The notes under the pieces are model-generated. The model searched no databases. It saw nothing but the letters and a program-made list of their open reading frames with translations, and was not told the origin of the DNA. The translations under genes and the position numbers were made by a program. From Lachnospiraceae bacterium (lineage in GTDB: Bacteria > Bacillota > Clostridia > Lachnospirales > Lachnospiraceae): 60,953 bases of DNA. Each line of letters begins with the position of its first letter. The stretch's first letter is position 1. Where the stretch lies: the NCBI GenBank assembly GCA_017399445.1, contig JAFQCM010000119.1:1-60953 (forward strand). The letters run 5' to 3'. Positions 44,926 to 54,012 of the stretch are shown here, in pieces.

Positions 44926-44954
44926 TTGCAATTATTGGAAAGTATGATTATAAT
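44926..44954 (+). promoter_or_regulatory. sigma-A promoter of xerD
   Basis: TTGCAA (44926-44931), 17-bp spacer, TATAAT (44949-44954), 60 bp before the xerD start. Confidence 0.8.
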
Positions 44955-45014
44955 AGTATCTACGCCCTTCTAAAAGGGAATTATTCTTAAGAAAAAATAC
45001 GAGGCAGAATCAAA

Positions 45015-45899
45015 ATGGAATTAGAGATACAACAATTTATTTTATATCTTGAAAATGTAAAAAAGACTTCAGCCAATACCAGATTGTCTTATGAAAGAGA
45101 TTTACATAAATTGAAAAGCTTTTTAAACAAACAGGCAGTGGAAGAAGTTAAGGCAATCACTCTTACTAACTTAAATTCCTATATTTTATATTTGGAGAAG
45201 GAAAAGTTTGCACCAAGTACTATTTCAAGAAATATTGCAGCAATTAAATCGTTTTACCACTATTTGATAAAAGAGGGAAAAGTGACCTGTGATATTTCGG
45301 AAGAGTTAAAAGCACCCAAGGTGGAAAAGAAAGCACCGGAAATCTTAGCGCAGGAAGAAGTGATAAGATTGTTAGAACAACCAAATTTACATACCAATAA
45401 GGGAATTCGAGATAAGGCAATGTTAGAACTTTTATATGCTACTGGAATTCGGGTAAGTGAATTGATTGCATTGAAAGTAGAAGATGTAAATTTATTTATG
45501 GGTTATATTGTGTGCAGAGATATAAATAAGGAAAGAATTGTACCTTTTGGCAATAAAGCAGGAGATGCATTGGAACAATATATAAGTACTGCAAGATTAG
45601 AAATGGCAGGAGAGAATAGTAGTGATATTCTGTTTTTGAATTGTTCTGGAGGACAGATGAGCCGTCAGGGCTTTTGGAAAGTATTAAAGTCTTATGGGAA
45701 AAAAGCAGGTATACAAACAGAAATCACGCCCCATACCTTAAGACATTCTCTTGCCATTCATCTTATGAGTAATGGAACCGATGTACGGGCAGTTCAAGAA
45801 ATGCTTGGACATTCAGATGTGTCCAGTACTCAAGTATATGTTCATATGATAAATAACCAAATAAGAAATGATTATAAAAAGGCACATCCTAGGAACTAG
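45015..45899 (+). CDS. xerD: site-specific tyrosine recombinase XerD
   Basis: XerD resolves chromosome dimers with XerC. The 294-residue protein has an N-terminal SAM-like core-binding domain and a catalytic domain with the full set: Arg146 (ATGIRVSEL), His240 and Arg243 (PHTLRHSLA), His266 (LGHSDVSS) and nucleophile Tyr275. The length and lack of adjacent phage or integron genes, plus the nudix-spoIIM context, make it the housekeeping enzyme rather than a mobile integrase. Confidence 0.92.
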   Translation: MELEIQQFILYLENVKKTSANTRLSYERDLHKLKSFLNKQAVEEVKAITLTNLNSYILYLEKEKFAPSTISRNIAAIKSFYHYLIKEGKVTCDISEELKAPKVEKKAPEILAQEEVIRLLEQPNLHTNKGIRDKAMLELLYATGIRVSELIALKVEDVNLFMGYIVCRDINKERIVPFGNKAGDALEQYISTARLEMAGENSSDILFLNCSGGQMSRQGFWKVLKSYGKKAGIQTEITPHTLRHSLAIHLMSNGTDVRAVQEMLGHSDVSSTQVYVHMINNQIRNDYKKAHPRN

Positions 45900-45910
45900 G
45901 GTGTGCCTTT
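45878..45910. terminator. bidirectional terminator overlapping the xerD stop
   Basis: A 15-bp stem (45878-45892 with 45896-45910, one G-T pair, 3-nt loop) contains the xerD stop codon and serves the convergent DAHP synthase gene. Confidence 0.85.
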
Positions 45911-45913
45911 AAA

Positions 45914-46942
45914 TTATACTAATTCAGCAATTGTGTATAGAAGATGTTCAGAATCTTCCCATCCAAGACAAGGATCTGTAATAGATTTTCCATAAACATG
46001 GTCACAAATCTTCTGAGTCCCCTCTTCTATGTAACTTTCAATCATAACACCTTTTACAAGTTTTTCTACAGCAGAATCATGTTTACGGCTGTGAAGAACT
46101 TCTTTTACAATACGAATCTGCTCTCTGAACTTTTTGTTAGAGTTAGAGTGGTTTGCATCCACGATAGCAGCAGGATTCTTTAAGTCGCGTTTTTCGTACA
46201 TTTCTACTACTTGAATTAAATCTTCGTAGTGATAGTTTGGATGGCAACAGCCATGTGGATCTACTGCACCACGTAAAATAGTGTGGGCTAATGGGTTACC
46301 ATCTGTTTTTACTTCCCAACCACGGTAAATAAATTCATGGGATGCCTGAGCAGCAACAACAGAATTCATCATTACAGATAAATCTCCGCCAGTAGGATTT
46401 TTCATTCCGGCAGGTACGTCCATTCCACTAACAGTTAAACGATGCTGCTGATCTTCCACAGAACGTGCACCAATAGCAACGTAAGAAAGAATATCAGACA
46501 GATAACGGTAGTTTTCTGGATATAACATTTCATCTGCACAGGTAAGACCAGACTCTGCTACAGCACGAATGTGCATCTTACGCATTGCAATGAGACCTGC
46601 TAATAAGTCTGGTGCCTTTTCTGGGTCTGGCTGGTGAACAATGCCTTTATAACCTTCACCAGTAGTACGAGGTTTGTTTGTGTAAATTCTTGGAATGATA
46701 ATTAATTTGTCTTTTACCTTTTCCTGAACTTTTGCAAGTCTGTTTGTATAATCACATACAGAATCTTCATTATCAGCAGAACATGGTCCAATGATAACTA
46801 AAAATTTGTCAGATTCCCCTGTAATTACTTTTTTGATTTCTGCATCACGTTCTTCCTTTAAAGTCACTAAATTAGCTGGAAGAGCATATTCTTCACGAAT
46901 TTCAGCAGGAGTTGGTAATTTTTTTATGAATTCAAAGCTCAT
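45914..46942 (-). CDS. 3-deoxy-7-phosphoheptulonate (DAHP) synthase, class I
   Basis: This enzyme condenses phosphoenolpyruvate with erythrose 4-phosphate, the first step of the shikimate pathway. The 342-residue protein is of the E. coli AroF/G/H type: FLVIIGPCSADNEDSV, RIYTNKPRTT, KNPTGGD and VDANHSNSNKK (metal site). The ATG at 46942 has AAAGGAG 8 bases upstream. A longer frame opening at 47092 would add 50 hydrophobic residues running through the promoter and is rejected. No other aromatic genes are adjacent. Confidence 0.95.
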   Translation of the reverse strand: MSFEFIKKLPTPAEIREEYALPANLVTLKEERDAEIKKVITGESDKFLVIIGPCSADNEDSVCDYTNRLAKVQEKVKDKLIIIPRIYTNKPRTTGEGYKGIVHQPDPEKAPDLLAGLIAMRKMHIRAVAESGLTCADEMLYPENYRYLSDILSYVAIGARSVEDQQHRLTVSGMDVPAGMKNPTGGDLSVMMNSVVAAQASHEFIYRGWEVKTDGNPLAHTILRGAVDPHGCCHPNYHYEDLIQVVEMYEKRDLKNPAAIVDANHSNSNKKFREQIRIVKEVLHSRKHDSAVEKLVKGVMIESYIEEGTQKICDHVYGKSITDPCLGWEDSEHLLYTIAELV

Positions 46943-46987
46943 TTTAATTCTCCTTTGTTGTAATATCCTTATGTTCAAAACACTAAT

Positions 46988-47016
46988 ATTATAATACAGA
47001 TTAAAAGGAATGTCGA
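46988..47016 (-). promoter_or_regulatory. sigma-A promoter of the DAHP synthase gene
   Basis: On the minus strand TCGACA (47011-47016), 17-bp spacer, TATAAT (46988-46993). Confidence 0.8.
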
Positions 47017-47129
47017 TTACTTTTTTAAAAACATATATTAGAAGTGGTAGAAAAAAAGTATAAAAATAGAAGAAAAAAAGTAAATTTAACAAAAAGAGAG
47101 GAAAACATAGGGCGGTTTGACTAAAAAAC

Positions 47130-47158
47130 TTGGCTTTAAAGAAGATTTATGTTATAAT
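47130..47158 (+). promoter_or_regulatory. sigma-A promoter before the small hypothetical gene and trkA
   Basis: TTGGCT (47130-47135), 17-bp spacer, TATAAT (47153-47158). It is divergent from the DAHP synthase promoter. Confidence 0.75.
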
Positions 47159-47220
47159 TGCTGGCATATTTGAGAAGAGAATAGGGAATTTAGTTAGAAT
47201 AGAAATGGGAGTGGATCGAG

Positions 47221-47592
47221 ATGGAAAAAAAAGCATATCTTTGGGCAAGAACTCTTTGCCATTATGCAGGAGAAACAGAAGAATTTTTGGCAGACTTTTG
47301 GGAAAGACTGCAAGCATCCGGAGGTGTATATAAAGAATTTTTGTATTTTCTGGAACAGCAGAAATTTTTAGGAGAATATAATATAGATGGTTGTACGGTT
47401 ATTGACATTATGATATGGCAGATGGATCGTTTTAAGGTGGAAATGGATATGGGAAAGGCAGATATGCGTTGTAATCATCACAAGATGCTGCTTATGGCAT
47501 TTCATACTATGCTGAAAATGGAAAAGGAACCTGAAAAGTATTTGAACCGAATGAGAGAAGATACCGGTTCCGATTATCCGGACAAATTTTAG
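47221..47592 (+). CDS. conserved-looking hypothetical protein upstream of trkA
   Basis: This 123-residue soluble helical protein is rich in Met, aromatic and charged residues (WARTLCHYAGETEEFLADFW; YNIDGCTVIDIMIWQMDRFK). No signal peptide, TM helix or recognisable catalytic motif. It is 21 bp upstream of trkA and shares its promoter, so it may be expressed with the potassium uptake genes. I do not recognise the family. SD GGGAG is rather far (about 11 bases) from the ATG. Confidence 0.65.
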   Translation: MEKKAYLWARTLCHYAGETEEFLADFWERLQASGGVYKEFLYFLEQQKFLGEYNIDGCTVIDIMIWQMDRFKVEMDMGKADMRCNHHKMLLMAFHTMLKMEKEPEKYLNRMREDTGSDYPDKF

Positions 47593-47613
47593 GATAGGTT
47601 ACTGGAGGAATAT

Positions 47614-48972
47614 ATGAAGATAATTATTGCAGGTTGTGGAAAAGTTGGACAGGCATTAACAGAAAAATTAACAAAAGAAGGAAATGAAATTACGGTAATT
47701 GACTTGAAAGCAGATATTGTCAGCGAAATGGCAAATCAGCATGATTCTATGGGAATTGTAGGAAATGGTGCAAGTCATTCCATTCAATCAGAGGCAGGAA
47801 TTGAAAAGGCAGATTTGTTTATTGCTGTTACCGGATCTGATGAATTAAATTTATTATGTTGTCTACTGGCAAAAAAAGCCGGGGACTGTCAGACCATTGC
47901 CAGAGTAAGAAACCCTGAATACAGTAGGGAAATTAATTATATTAAAGAGGAATTAGGACTTGCTTTGGTAATTAATCCGGAGCATGCAGCTGCAATGGAA
48001 ATTGCCAGAGTGTTGAGATTTCCATCCGCTATAAAAATAGATACTTTTGCAAAGGGAAGAGTTGAACTTTTGAAATTCCGTATTCAAGAAGATTCTGTAT
48101 TAAATGACATGACAGTTATGGATATTTCTTCCAGACTCCATTGTGATATTCTAGTTTGTGCGGTAGAACGTGGAGAAGAAGTGTTTATTCCAAGAGGAAA
48201 CTTTATCCTTCGTGAAAGAGACATAGTATCTATTATTGCAGCACCGAAAAATGCCAGTGAGTTTTTTAAAAAAATTGGAGTTGTTACAAATCAGGTAAAA
48301 GACACTATCATTGCTGGTGGAGGCAGTATTGCTTATTATCTGGCAGACATTTTGCTACAAATGGGAATCAAAGTTAAGATTATTGATAAAAATTTAGACC
48401 GTTGTGAGCATTTGTGTGAATTATTGCCGAAAGCAGATATTATACATGGAGATGCATCGGATCAAAATCTTCTTTTAGAAGAAGGAATAGAAACAGCAGC
48501 TTCTTTTGTAGCGTTAACTAATATGGATGAAGAAAATATTTTATTATCCCTATTGGCAAAGAAAAAGTCCAAAGCAAAAGTAGTTACTAAAATTAATAGA
48601 ATTGCTTTTGATGAGGTGATTGGCGGCTTGGAACTGGATACTATTTTATATCCAAAGAATGTAACCGCAGAATACATTATACGATTTGTAAGAGCAATGA
48701 AGAATTCAATAGGAAGTAATGTGGAAACTTTGTATCGTATTATTGAAAATAAAGCAGAAGCATTAGAATTTATTATAAGAGAACAATCGGATGTAGTAGG
48801 AAAGCCATTGGTACAATTGAAAATTAAAAAGGATATTCAGGTGGCATGTATTTACCGAAATCGAAAGGTAATTATTCCGAGAGGGTCTGATGAAATGCAG
48901 GTAGGGGATTCTGTGATTATTGTAACTACCAAAACAGGGTTAAATGATATTGATGATATTATCAGTAAATAG
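47614..48972 (+). CDS. trkA: Trk potassium uptake regulatory subunit TrkA
   Basis: TrkA is the cytoplasmic NAD(H)/nucleotide-binding ring that gates TrkH. The 452 residues form two RCK repeats, each with a Rossmann fold (IIAGCGKVGQALTEKL at residues 3-18; a second with TIIAGGGSIAYYLADIL near 230) and an RCK-C domain. The length is typical of two-repeat TrkA. SD GGAGG. trkH follows 25 bp later. Confidence 0.95.
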   Translation: MKIIIAGCGKVGQALTEKLTKEGNEITVIDLKADIVSEMANQHDSMGIVGNGASHSIQSEAGIEKADLFIAVTGSDELNLLCCLLAKKAGDCQTIARVRNPEYSREINYIKEELGLALVINPEHAAAMEIARVLRFPSAIKIDTFAKGRVELLKFRIQEDSVLNDMTVMDISSRLHCDILVCAVERGEEVFIPRGNFILRERDIVSIIAAPKNASEFFKKIGVVTNQVKDTIIAGGGSIAYYLADILLQMGIKVKIIDKNLDRCEHLCELLPKADIIHGDASDQNLLLEEGIETAASFVALTNMDEENILLSLLAKKKSKAKVVTKINRIAFDEVIGGLELDTILYPKNVTAEYIIRFVRAMKNSIGSNVETLYRIIENKAEALEFIIREQSDVVGKPLVQLKIKKDIQVACIYRNRKVIIPRGSDEMQVGDSVIIVTTKTGLNDIDDIISK

Positions 48973-48997
48973 GATGAAAGAAGCTTAGGAGTAGGAT

Positions 48998-50434
48998 ATG
49001 AATTATAAATTAATAAAATATATCATTGGATGGCTGTTGGTATTTGAATCAGTATTTATGTTGCTTCCTGTATTGGTGGCGATAGTATATCAGGAAAAAG
49101 CAGCTTTTTCCTTTTTGATTTCCATGGGATTGGGACTACTGACAGGTGGATTACTTGTGATAAGAAAACCGGAAAATAAAACTATGTACGCAAAAGAAGG
49201 TTTTGTAATCGTAAGCATCAGCTGGATTATATTAAGTGTCTTTGGCGCGCTTCCGTTTTGGTTGTCTGGAAGTATTCCGGGAGTGGTGGATGCACTGTTT
49301 GAAAGTGTATCAGGATTTACTACCACTGGAGCTACATTAATAGAAAATATAGAAGGAATTGAAAAATCTGTAATTTTTTGGCGTAGTTTTACCCATTGGA
49401 TTGGTGGTATGGGAGTATTGGTATTTATCATGGCAATACTTCCCCTTGCCGGAGGAAATAATATTTATCTGATGCGGGCAGAAAGTACAGGACCTTCTGT
49501 AAACAAACTGGTTCCAAGAATGAAAACTACTGCTTTAATTTTGTATGGAATGTATTTTGCTATGACAATAGTAGAAACACTGGTGCTTTTAGCAGTGGAT
49601 ATGCCATTGTTTGATGCGGTGAATACTGCCTTTTCTACAGCGGGAACGGGAGGATTTGGAATCAAAAATGATAGTCTTGCAGGATATTCTGATGCAATAC
49701 AAAATGTAGTTACTATATTTATGATATTGTTTGGGGTAAATTTTAATGTTTACTATATGATATTGTGTAAAAAATTGTATGATGTGGTGAGGACAACAGA
49801 ATTAAAAATATATCTTGGAATTTTGGCAACAGCAATTTTGGCAATTAGTGTTAATATCCGGGGAATGTATGGAAGTGTGATAGAAACGGTAGAACAGGCA
49901 GCATTTCAGGTAGCCTCAATGATGAGTAGTACTGGATTTGCCACTACGGATTTTGATTTATGGCCGGAATTTTCCAAAGGCATTCTAGTTTTAGTAATGT
50001 GTATTGGTGCTTGTGCCGGAAGTACTGGAGGAGGTATTAAGGTATCTAGAATTGTTATTTTAGTGAAATCTTTATTTAGGGAACTGGAAATTAGTGTACA
50101 TTCTAGAAATGTGAAAAAGATAAAAATGGACGGCAGATTTGTGAATAATGAAGTGATTCAGTCTGTAAATGTCTTTATGGTAGCTTACATTGGAATTTAT
50201 GTGGTTTCCATGTTGATTCTTAGTCTGGATGATTTTGATTTTACCACGAATTTTACGGCAGTAGCGGCTATGATTAATAATACCGGACCAGGTCTGGAAG
50301 CGGTAGGACCAACCCAGAATTTTGCAAAATTTTCGATTCTCTCAAAATTAGTTTGTATTATTGATATGTTGGCAGGCAGATTGGAATTATTTCCAGTGCT
50401 AATTTTGTTTGCACCATCTACTTGGAAAAAGTAG
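48998..50434 (+). CDS. trkH: Trk potassium uptake membrane subunit TrkH
   Basis: This 478-residue polytopic protein is the K+ translocating subunit. Four pore-like segments with filter glycines are visible, for example FTTTGATL (about 107-114), [20 protein letters not shown] and [12 protein letters not shown], each following a TM helix. It pairs with trkA upstream. SD TTAGGAG. Confidence 0.95.
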   Translation: MNYKLIKYIIGWLLVFESVFMLLPVLVAIVYQEKAAFSFLISMGLGLLTGGLLVIRKPENKTMYAKEGFVIVSISWIILSVFGALPFWLSGSIPGVVDALFESVSGFTTTGATLIENIEGIEKSVIFWRSFTHWIGGMGVLVFIMAILPLAGGNNIYLMRAESTGPSVNKLVPRMKTTALILYGMYFAMTIVETLVLLAVDMPLFDAVNTAFSTAGTGGFGIKNDSLAGYSDAIQNVVTIFMILFGVNFNVYYMILCKKLYDVVRTTELKIYLGILATAILAISVNIRGMYGSVIETVEQAAFQVASMMSSTGFATTDFDLWPEFSKGILVLVMCIGACAGSTGGGIKVSRIVILVKSLFRELEISVHSRNVKKIKMDGRFVNNEVIQSVNVFMVAYIGIYVVSMLILSLDDFDFTTNFTAVAAMINNTGPGLEAVGPTQNFAKFSILSKLVCIIDMLAGRLELFPVLILFAPSTWKK

Positions 50435-50460
50435 TCTGGTACGGGGAAAGGAAGAGTTAC

Positions 50461-50688
50461 ATGAGAAAAATGGTATTTAAAATGGAACGGGAAGGTTTGG
50501 TAAAAGTAGGAGATACAGTAGAGGTGACGGAAGGGGTTCTTCCCACCTCTTACTACTATACCATCAAACCAGCAGTGGCAATGTCTGCAAATTTTAAGTT
50601 TAATGAACGGTTAAGTGCAACTACTGGCGTGGTAACCGAGGTAGAAACTTTAAGCAGTGGTTACAACGTAACGGTAGAATTTGAGTAA
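50461..50688 (+). CDS. small hypothetical protein downstream of trkH
   Basis: This 75-residue protein is predicted from the ATG at 50461, which has AAAGGAAGAG upstream; a start at 50422 inside trkH has no site. It is beta-rich ([40 protein letters not shown]) without TM segments. It may be co-translated with trkH but no family is recognised. Its TAA stop is the second to fourth base of the palindromic repeat element, so the native C-terminus may have been trimmed or capped by that insertion. Confidence 0.55.
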   Translation: MRKMVFKMEREGLVKVGDTVEVTEGVLPTSYYYTIKPAVAMSANFKFNERLSATTGVVTEVETLSSGYNVTVEFE

Positions 50689-50848
50689 CAGTTCAGCCAT
50701 GATATGTGATACAAGTGCATTATGCTGGCATAAAATGCACTTGTATCACATATCATGAACGGAACGCCTGTATATGAGCAAAGGTAGTTGCGTAGCGACG
50801 GAAAGCACGTTAGTGTCACTTTGCGAATGGCGTGGGCTGAACTGCTAC
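50685..50848. repeat. palindromic repeat element, copy 2
   Basis: This 164-bp element has terminal inverted repeats matching 13 of 14 positions (50685-50698 with 50835-50848). Its 24-bp perfect stem (50698-50721 with 50734-50757) is identical to that of copy 1 at 41945, apart from one loop base. The 3' half differs from copy 1 but is also structured (50778-50783 pairs with 50819-50824, enclosing small hairpins). It overlaps the stop codon of the preceding gene. Confidence 0.8.
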
Positions 50849-50877
50849 TAATTTGATGAATAATATAAAAAATACCA

Positions 50878-50906
50878 TTGAAAACCAAATGGATATATGG
50901 TATATT
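50878..50906 (+). promoter_or_regulatory. promoter of the pantothenate operon
   Basis: TTGAAA (50878-50883), 17-bp spacer, TATATT (50901-50906) preceded by TGG. A ~70-nt leader follows. Confidence 0.7.
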
Positions 50907-50976
50907 GCTCGTTGAGTGGTATCGGTGCGAACTACATCAATGAGAATGTGCTGTCACTAAAACAGGAGGTGATAGC

Positions 50977-51831
50977 GTGAAAATAGGTATTATAGGAGCT
51001 GGTAAAGTAGGCACTACCTTAGGCCAGTATTTAAAGCTTAAGGGAATGGAGATTACTGGTATTTACAGTAACACACTGGAAAATGCCAGAGATTCAGCTG
51101 AATTTATCGGCACAAAATGTTATGAGAAGCTGGAAGAATTAGTAAAGGTAAGCAATACCCTGTTTCTTACGGTACCGGATGGTGCCATTGAATCGGTATG
51201 GGATTGCATTACAGAGTTTGACTTAAATAGAAAAATAGTTTGTCATTTTAGCGGCTCATTGTCATCTGATGTTTTCAAGTCATATGAAAGAACAGGGGCG
51301 AAAGTCTGTTCAGTCCACCCGATTTATGCATTCAGCAATAAATATTCCGCTTATGAACAATTTCATAAAGTAAGGCTTACTTTAGAAGGAGAAGAGGAAG
51401 CTGTATTGGCCATGAAAGGGCTTTGGGAAGATTTGGGGCATAAGGTTACAACCCTAAAGAAAGAGGATAAAGCCAAATATCATGCTGCCATGAGTCTTGC
51501 AAGCAATCATGTGCTGGCAGTACTGGATACAGCCATTCGATTGCTGAAAGATTGTGGTTTTCAAGAAGATGGTGCATATGAAGCATTGAATACTTTGGTT
51601 TGTGAAAATGTAGCAAATGGTATGAAATGTGGAGTGGTACAGGCGTTAACCGGACCTGTGGAAAGAAATGATACGGATACGGTAAAAAAACACCTGGAAG
51701 TCCTTAACAGACAGGACAGGGAACTTTATCAAAATCTGGCAGGACGTCTGATAGAGATTTCAAAGATTAAAAATCCAGAGCGAAATTATGAGACAATGGA
51801 AAAAGTAATAGGAGGCAATGGGCAGGAATGA
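50977..51831 (+). CDS. panG: Rossmann/DUF2520 protein, probable ketopantoate reductase PanG
   Basis: This 284-residue NAD(P)-binding protein has the fingerprint [13 protein letters not shown] (4-16) and a C-terminal DUF2520 helical domain ([31 protein letters not shown]). DUF2520 proteins of the PanG type reduce ketopantoate to pantoate in organisms lacking PanE. Here the gene overlaps panB by 4 bp and precedes panC and panD, which supplies the step between PanB and PanC; no panE is present. GTG start with AGGAGGTG. Assignment rests mainly on context. Confidence 0.75.
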   Translation: MKIGIIGAGKVGTTLGQYLKLKGMEITGIYSNTLENARDSAEFIGTKCYEKLEELVKVSNTLFLTVPDGAIESVWDCITEFDLNRKIVCHFSGSLSSDVFKSYERTGAKVCSVHPIYAFSNKYSAYEQFHKVRLTLEGEEEAVLAMKGLWEDLGHKVTTLKKEDKAKYHAAMSLASNHVLAVLDTAIRLLKDCGFQEDGAYEALNTLVCENVANGMKCGVVQALTGPVERNDTDTVKKHLEVLNRQDRELYQNLAGRLIEISKIKNPERNYETMEKVIGGNGQE

Positions 51832-52655
51832 GAACAACTGTAAATACATTTAAAAAGGCAAAAGAAAATAAGGAAAAGATTACTATGCTTACAGCATATG
51901 ATTATTCTACCGCAAAGTTGGTAGATGAAGCAGGAGTAGAATCTATTTTGGTAGGAGATTCTCTTGGTATGGTATGTTTAGGATATGAAGATACTTTATC
52001 CGTTACTATGGAAGACATGATACATCATGTAGCAGCGGTAGCACGAGGAGCAAAAAATGCCATGGTAATTGCAGATATGCCATTTATGTCTTATCAGACT
52101 TCTGTGTATGATGCAGTGGTAAATGCGGGACGTCTGATAAAAGAAGGGAGAGCCCAGGCGGTAAAATTAGAAGGTGGCTTAGAAGTATGTGAGCAGATCA
52201 AAGCGATTGTAAAAGCATCTATTCCAGTATGTGCCCATATTGGACTGACTCCACAGTCTATTAATGCCTTTGGTGGGTTTCAGGTACAGGGAAAAGGAGA
52301 AGAAGCTGCGAAACGTTTGATAGAAGAGGCACAGGCAGTGGAGGAAGCAGGAGCTTTTGCAGTGGTATTGGAATGTGTACCGGAAAAATTGGCCACTTTA
52401 ATTTCGGAAAAAATTTCTATTCCAACCATTGGGATTGGAGCAGGTGCCGGGTGTGACGGACAAGTATTGGTATATCAGGATATGTTAGGATTGTATTCTG
52501 ACTTTGTTCCGAAGTTTGTGAAACAGTTTAGAAATCTTGGACAGGAAATGAAAGCGGGCTTTGCTGACTATGTGAAAGAAGTAAAGGAAGGAACCTTCCC
52601 GGCAAAAGAGCACACTTTTAAAATAGATGATTCCATTATAGAAAAATTATACTAA
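51828..52655 (+). CDS. panB: 3-methyl-2-oxobutanoate hydroxymethyltransferase
   Basis: PanB adds a hydroxymethyl group from methylene-THF to ketoisovalerate to give ketopantoate. The 275-residue protein has [17 protein letters not shown], the metal-binding LVGDSLGMV segment (about 42-50), AVKLEGG and [15 protein letters not shown]. Start overlaps panG by 4 bp. Confidence 0.96.
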   Translation: MRTTVNTFKKAKENKEKITMLTAYDYSTAKLVDEAGVESILVGDSLGMVCLGYEDTLSVTMEDMIHHVAAVARGAKNAMVIADMPFMSYQTSVYDAVVNAGRLIKEGRAQAVKLEGGLEVCEQIKAIVKASIPVCAHIGLTPQSINAFGGFQVQGKGEEAAKRLIEEAQAVEEAGAFAVVLECVPEKLATLISEKISIPTIGIGAGAGCDGQVLVYQDMLGLYSDFVPKFVKQFRNLGQEMKAGFADYVKEVKEGTFPAKEHTFKIDDSIIEKLY

Positions 52656-52691
52656 TTTTTTAAATTCAGAAGGAAACGAGGAGAGAACCAC

Positions 52692-53537
52692 ATGGAAATC
52701 GTAAAAACCATAGCAGAAGTAAGAGTACAGGTAAAAGAATGGAAAAAGGCAGGACTTAGTGTTGGTTTAGTGCCAACTATGGGCTTTTTACATGAAGGAC
52801 ATAAAAGTCTCATTGAACGGGCTGCAAAGGAAAATGACAGAGTGGTAGTAAGTGATTTTGTAAATCCTACCCAGTTTGGACCAACAGAAGATTTAGCAAG
52901 CTATCCGAGGGATTTAGAAAGAGATGCAAAGCTTTGTGAGGAAGCAGGTGCAAGTATTTTATTTAATCCGGAAGTAGAGGAAATGTATTTTGATGATAGA
53001 ACTACGTTTGTAAATATGGATGGTTTAACAAAAGAATTATGTGGAAAATCAAGACCAATTCACTTTCAGGGGGTGTGTACAGTAGTTTCTAAATTATTCA
53101 ATATTGCCACTCCGGACAGAGCTTACTTTGGACAAAAGGATGCCCAGCAGTTAGCTGTTATCAAAAGAATGGTAAGAGATTTGAATTTTGATATTGAAAT
53201 TGTAGGCTGTCCTATTATTAGGGAAGAAGACGGACTGGCAAAAAGTTCCAGAAACACTTATTTAAGCCCGGAAGAAAGAAAAGCGGCCGTGATTTTAAGC
53301 CAGGCGTTAAAAATTGGAAAAGAATTGATAGAACAGGGAGAAACCAGTGCCTCAAAGGTAAAAACAGCAATTACAGAGAAAATTAACACAGAACCATTAG
53401 CAAAGATTGATTATGTGGAAGTAGTAGATTTTAACAACATTGAACCTGTAGAAAACATAGGAGACTCCACATTAGCTGCCATTGCAGTATATATTGGAAA
53501 AACACGTTTAATTGATAACTTTATTATTGAGAAATAG
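52692..53537 (+). CDS. panC: pantothenate synthetase
   Basis: PanC condenses pantoate with beta-alanine using ATP. The 281-residue protein has the nucleotidyltransferase HxGH-type motif [14 protein letters not shown] (about 28-41), [26 protein letters not shown] and [24 protein letters not shown]. Confidence 0.97.
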   Translation: MEIVKTIAEVRVQVKEWKKAGLSVGLVPTMGFLHEGHKSLIERAAKENDRVVVSDFVNPTQFGPTEDLASYPRDLERDAKLCEEAGASILFNPEVEEMYFDDRTTFVNMDGLTKELCGKSRPIHFQGVCTVVSKLFNIATPDRAYFGQKDAQQLAVIKRMVRDLNFDIEIVGCPIIREEDGLAKSSRNTYLSPEERKAAVILSQALKIGKELIEQGETSASKVKTAITEKINTEPLAKIDYVEVVDFNNIEPVENIGDSTLAAIAVYIGKTRLIDNFIIEK

Positions 53538-53547
53538 GGAGAAAATT

Positions 53548-53940
53548 ATGACAATTACAATGTTAAAAGGAAAAATTCACAGAGCAGTAGTGAAACAGGC
53601 AGAACTTAATTATGTAGGAAGTATTACTGTAGACCCGGAACTTATGGCAGCGGCAAATATATTAGAATATGAAAAAGTGCAGATTGTAGATGTGGAAAAT
53701 GGAAATCGTTTTGAAACTTATACTATTGCAGGGGAACCGGGAAGTGGAATGATTTGCTTAAATGGAGCTGCAGCAAGACAGGTACAGGTAGATGACCATA
53801 TTATTATTATGGCTTACTGTGAAATGACTCCGGAAGAAGCAAAAGACCACAAACCTCATGTAGTGTTCGTAGATGGAGAAAACAAAATTGCAAAAACTTC
53901 CAGGTATGAAAAGTATGGAGAACTTTCTCCAATTTTATAA
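53548..53940 (+). CDS. panD: aspartate 1-decarboxylase proenzyme
   Basis: PanD makes beta-alanine from aspartate for PanC. The 130-residue proenzyme has the self-cleavage site at Gly-Ser in NYVGSITVD (about residues 22-26), generating the pyruvoyl group, and the NGAAARQVQ loop. The ATG at 53548 has AGGGAGA upstream; a start at 53512 within panC is rejected because it gives an atypical N-terminus. Confidence 0.95.
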   Translation: MTITMLKGKIHRAVVKQAELNYVGSITVDPELMAAANILEYEKVQIVDVENGNRFETYTIAGEPGSGMICLNGAAARQVQVDDHIIIMAYCEMTPEEAKDHKPHVVFVDGENKIAKTSRYEKYGELSPIL

Positions 53941-54012
53941 TTAGGAAAAAAAGCAGTTAGGATAGGGATTGTAAAAAGACAAAAACTGTGTACAGGAACA
54001 GGAGGAAGAAAA

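Noticed and set aside
45015..45899. xerD as a prophage or integron integrase
   Set aside because: No att-like repeats, no phage or cassette genes, and the nudix-spoIIM-xerD order is a housekeeping one.
46943..47092. 50-residue N-terminal extension of DAHP synthase
   Set aside because: The extension crosses a good minus-strand promoter, and the internal ATG at 46942 has the ribosome site and normal N-terminus.
47130..47333. 67-codon frame overlapping the small gene before trkA
   Set aside because: Begins in the promoter -35 region and is out of frame with the better 123-residue gene.
41958..50757. CRISPR array or att sites from the repeated palindromes
   Set aside because: Only two copies 8.7 kb apart, long self-complementary stems, and no cas or integrase genes beside them.
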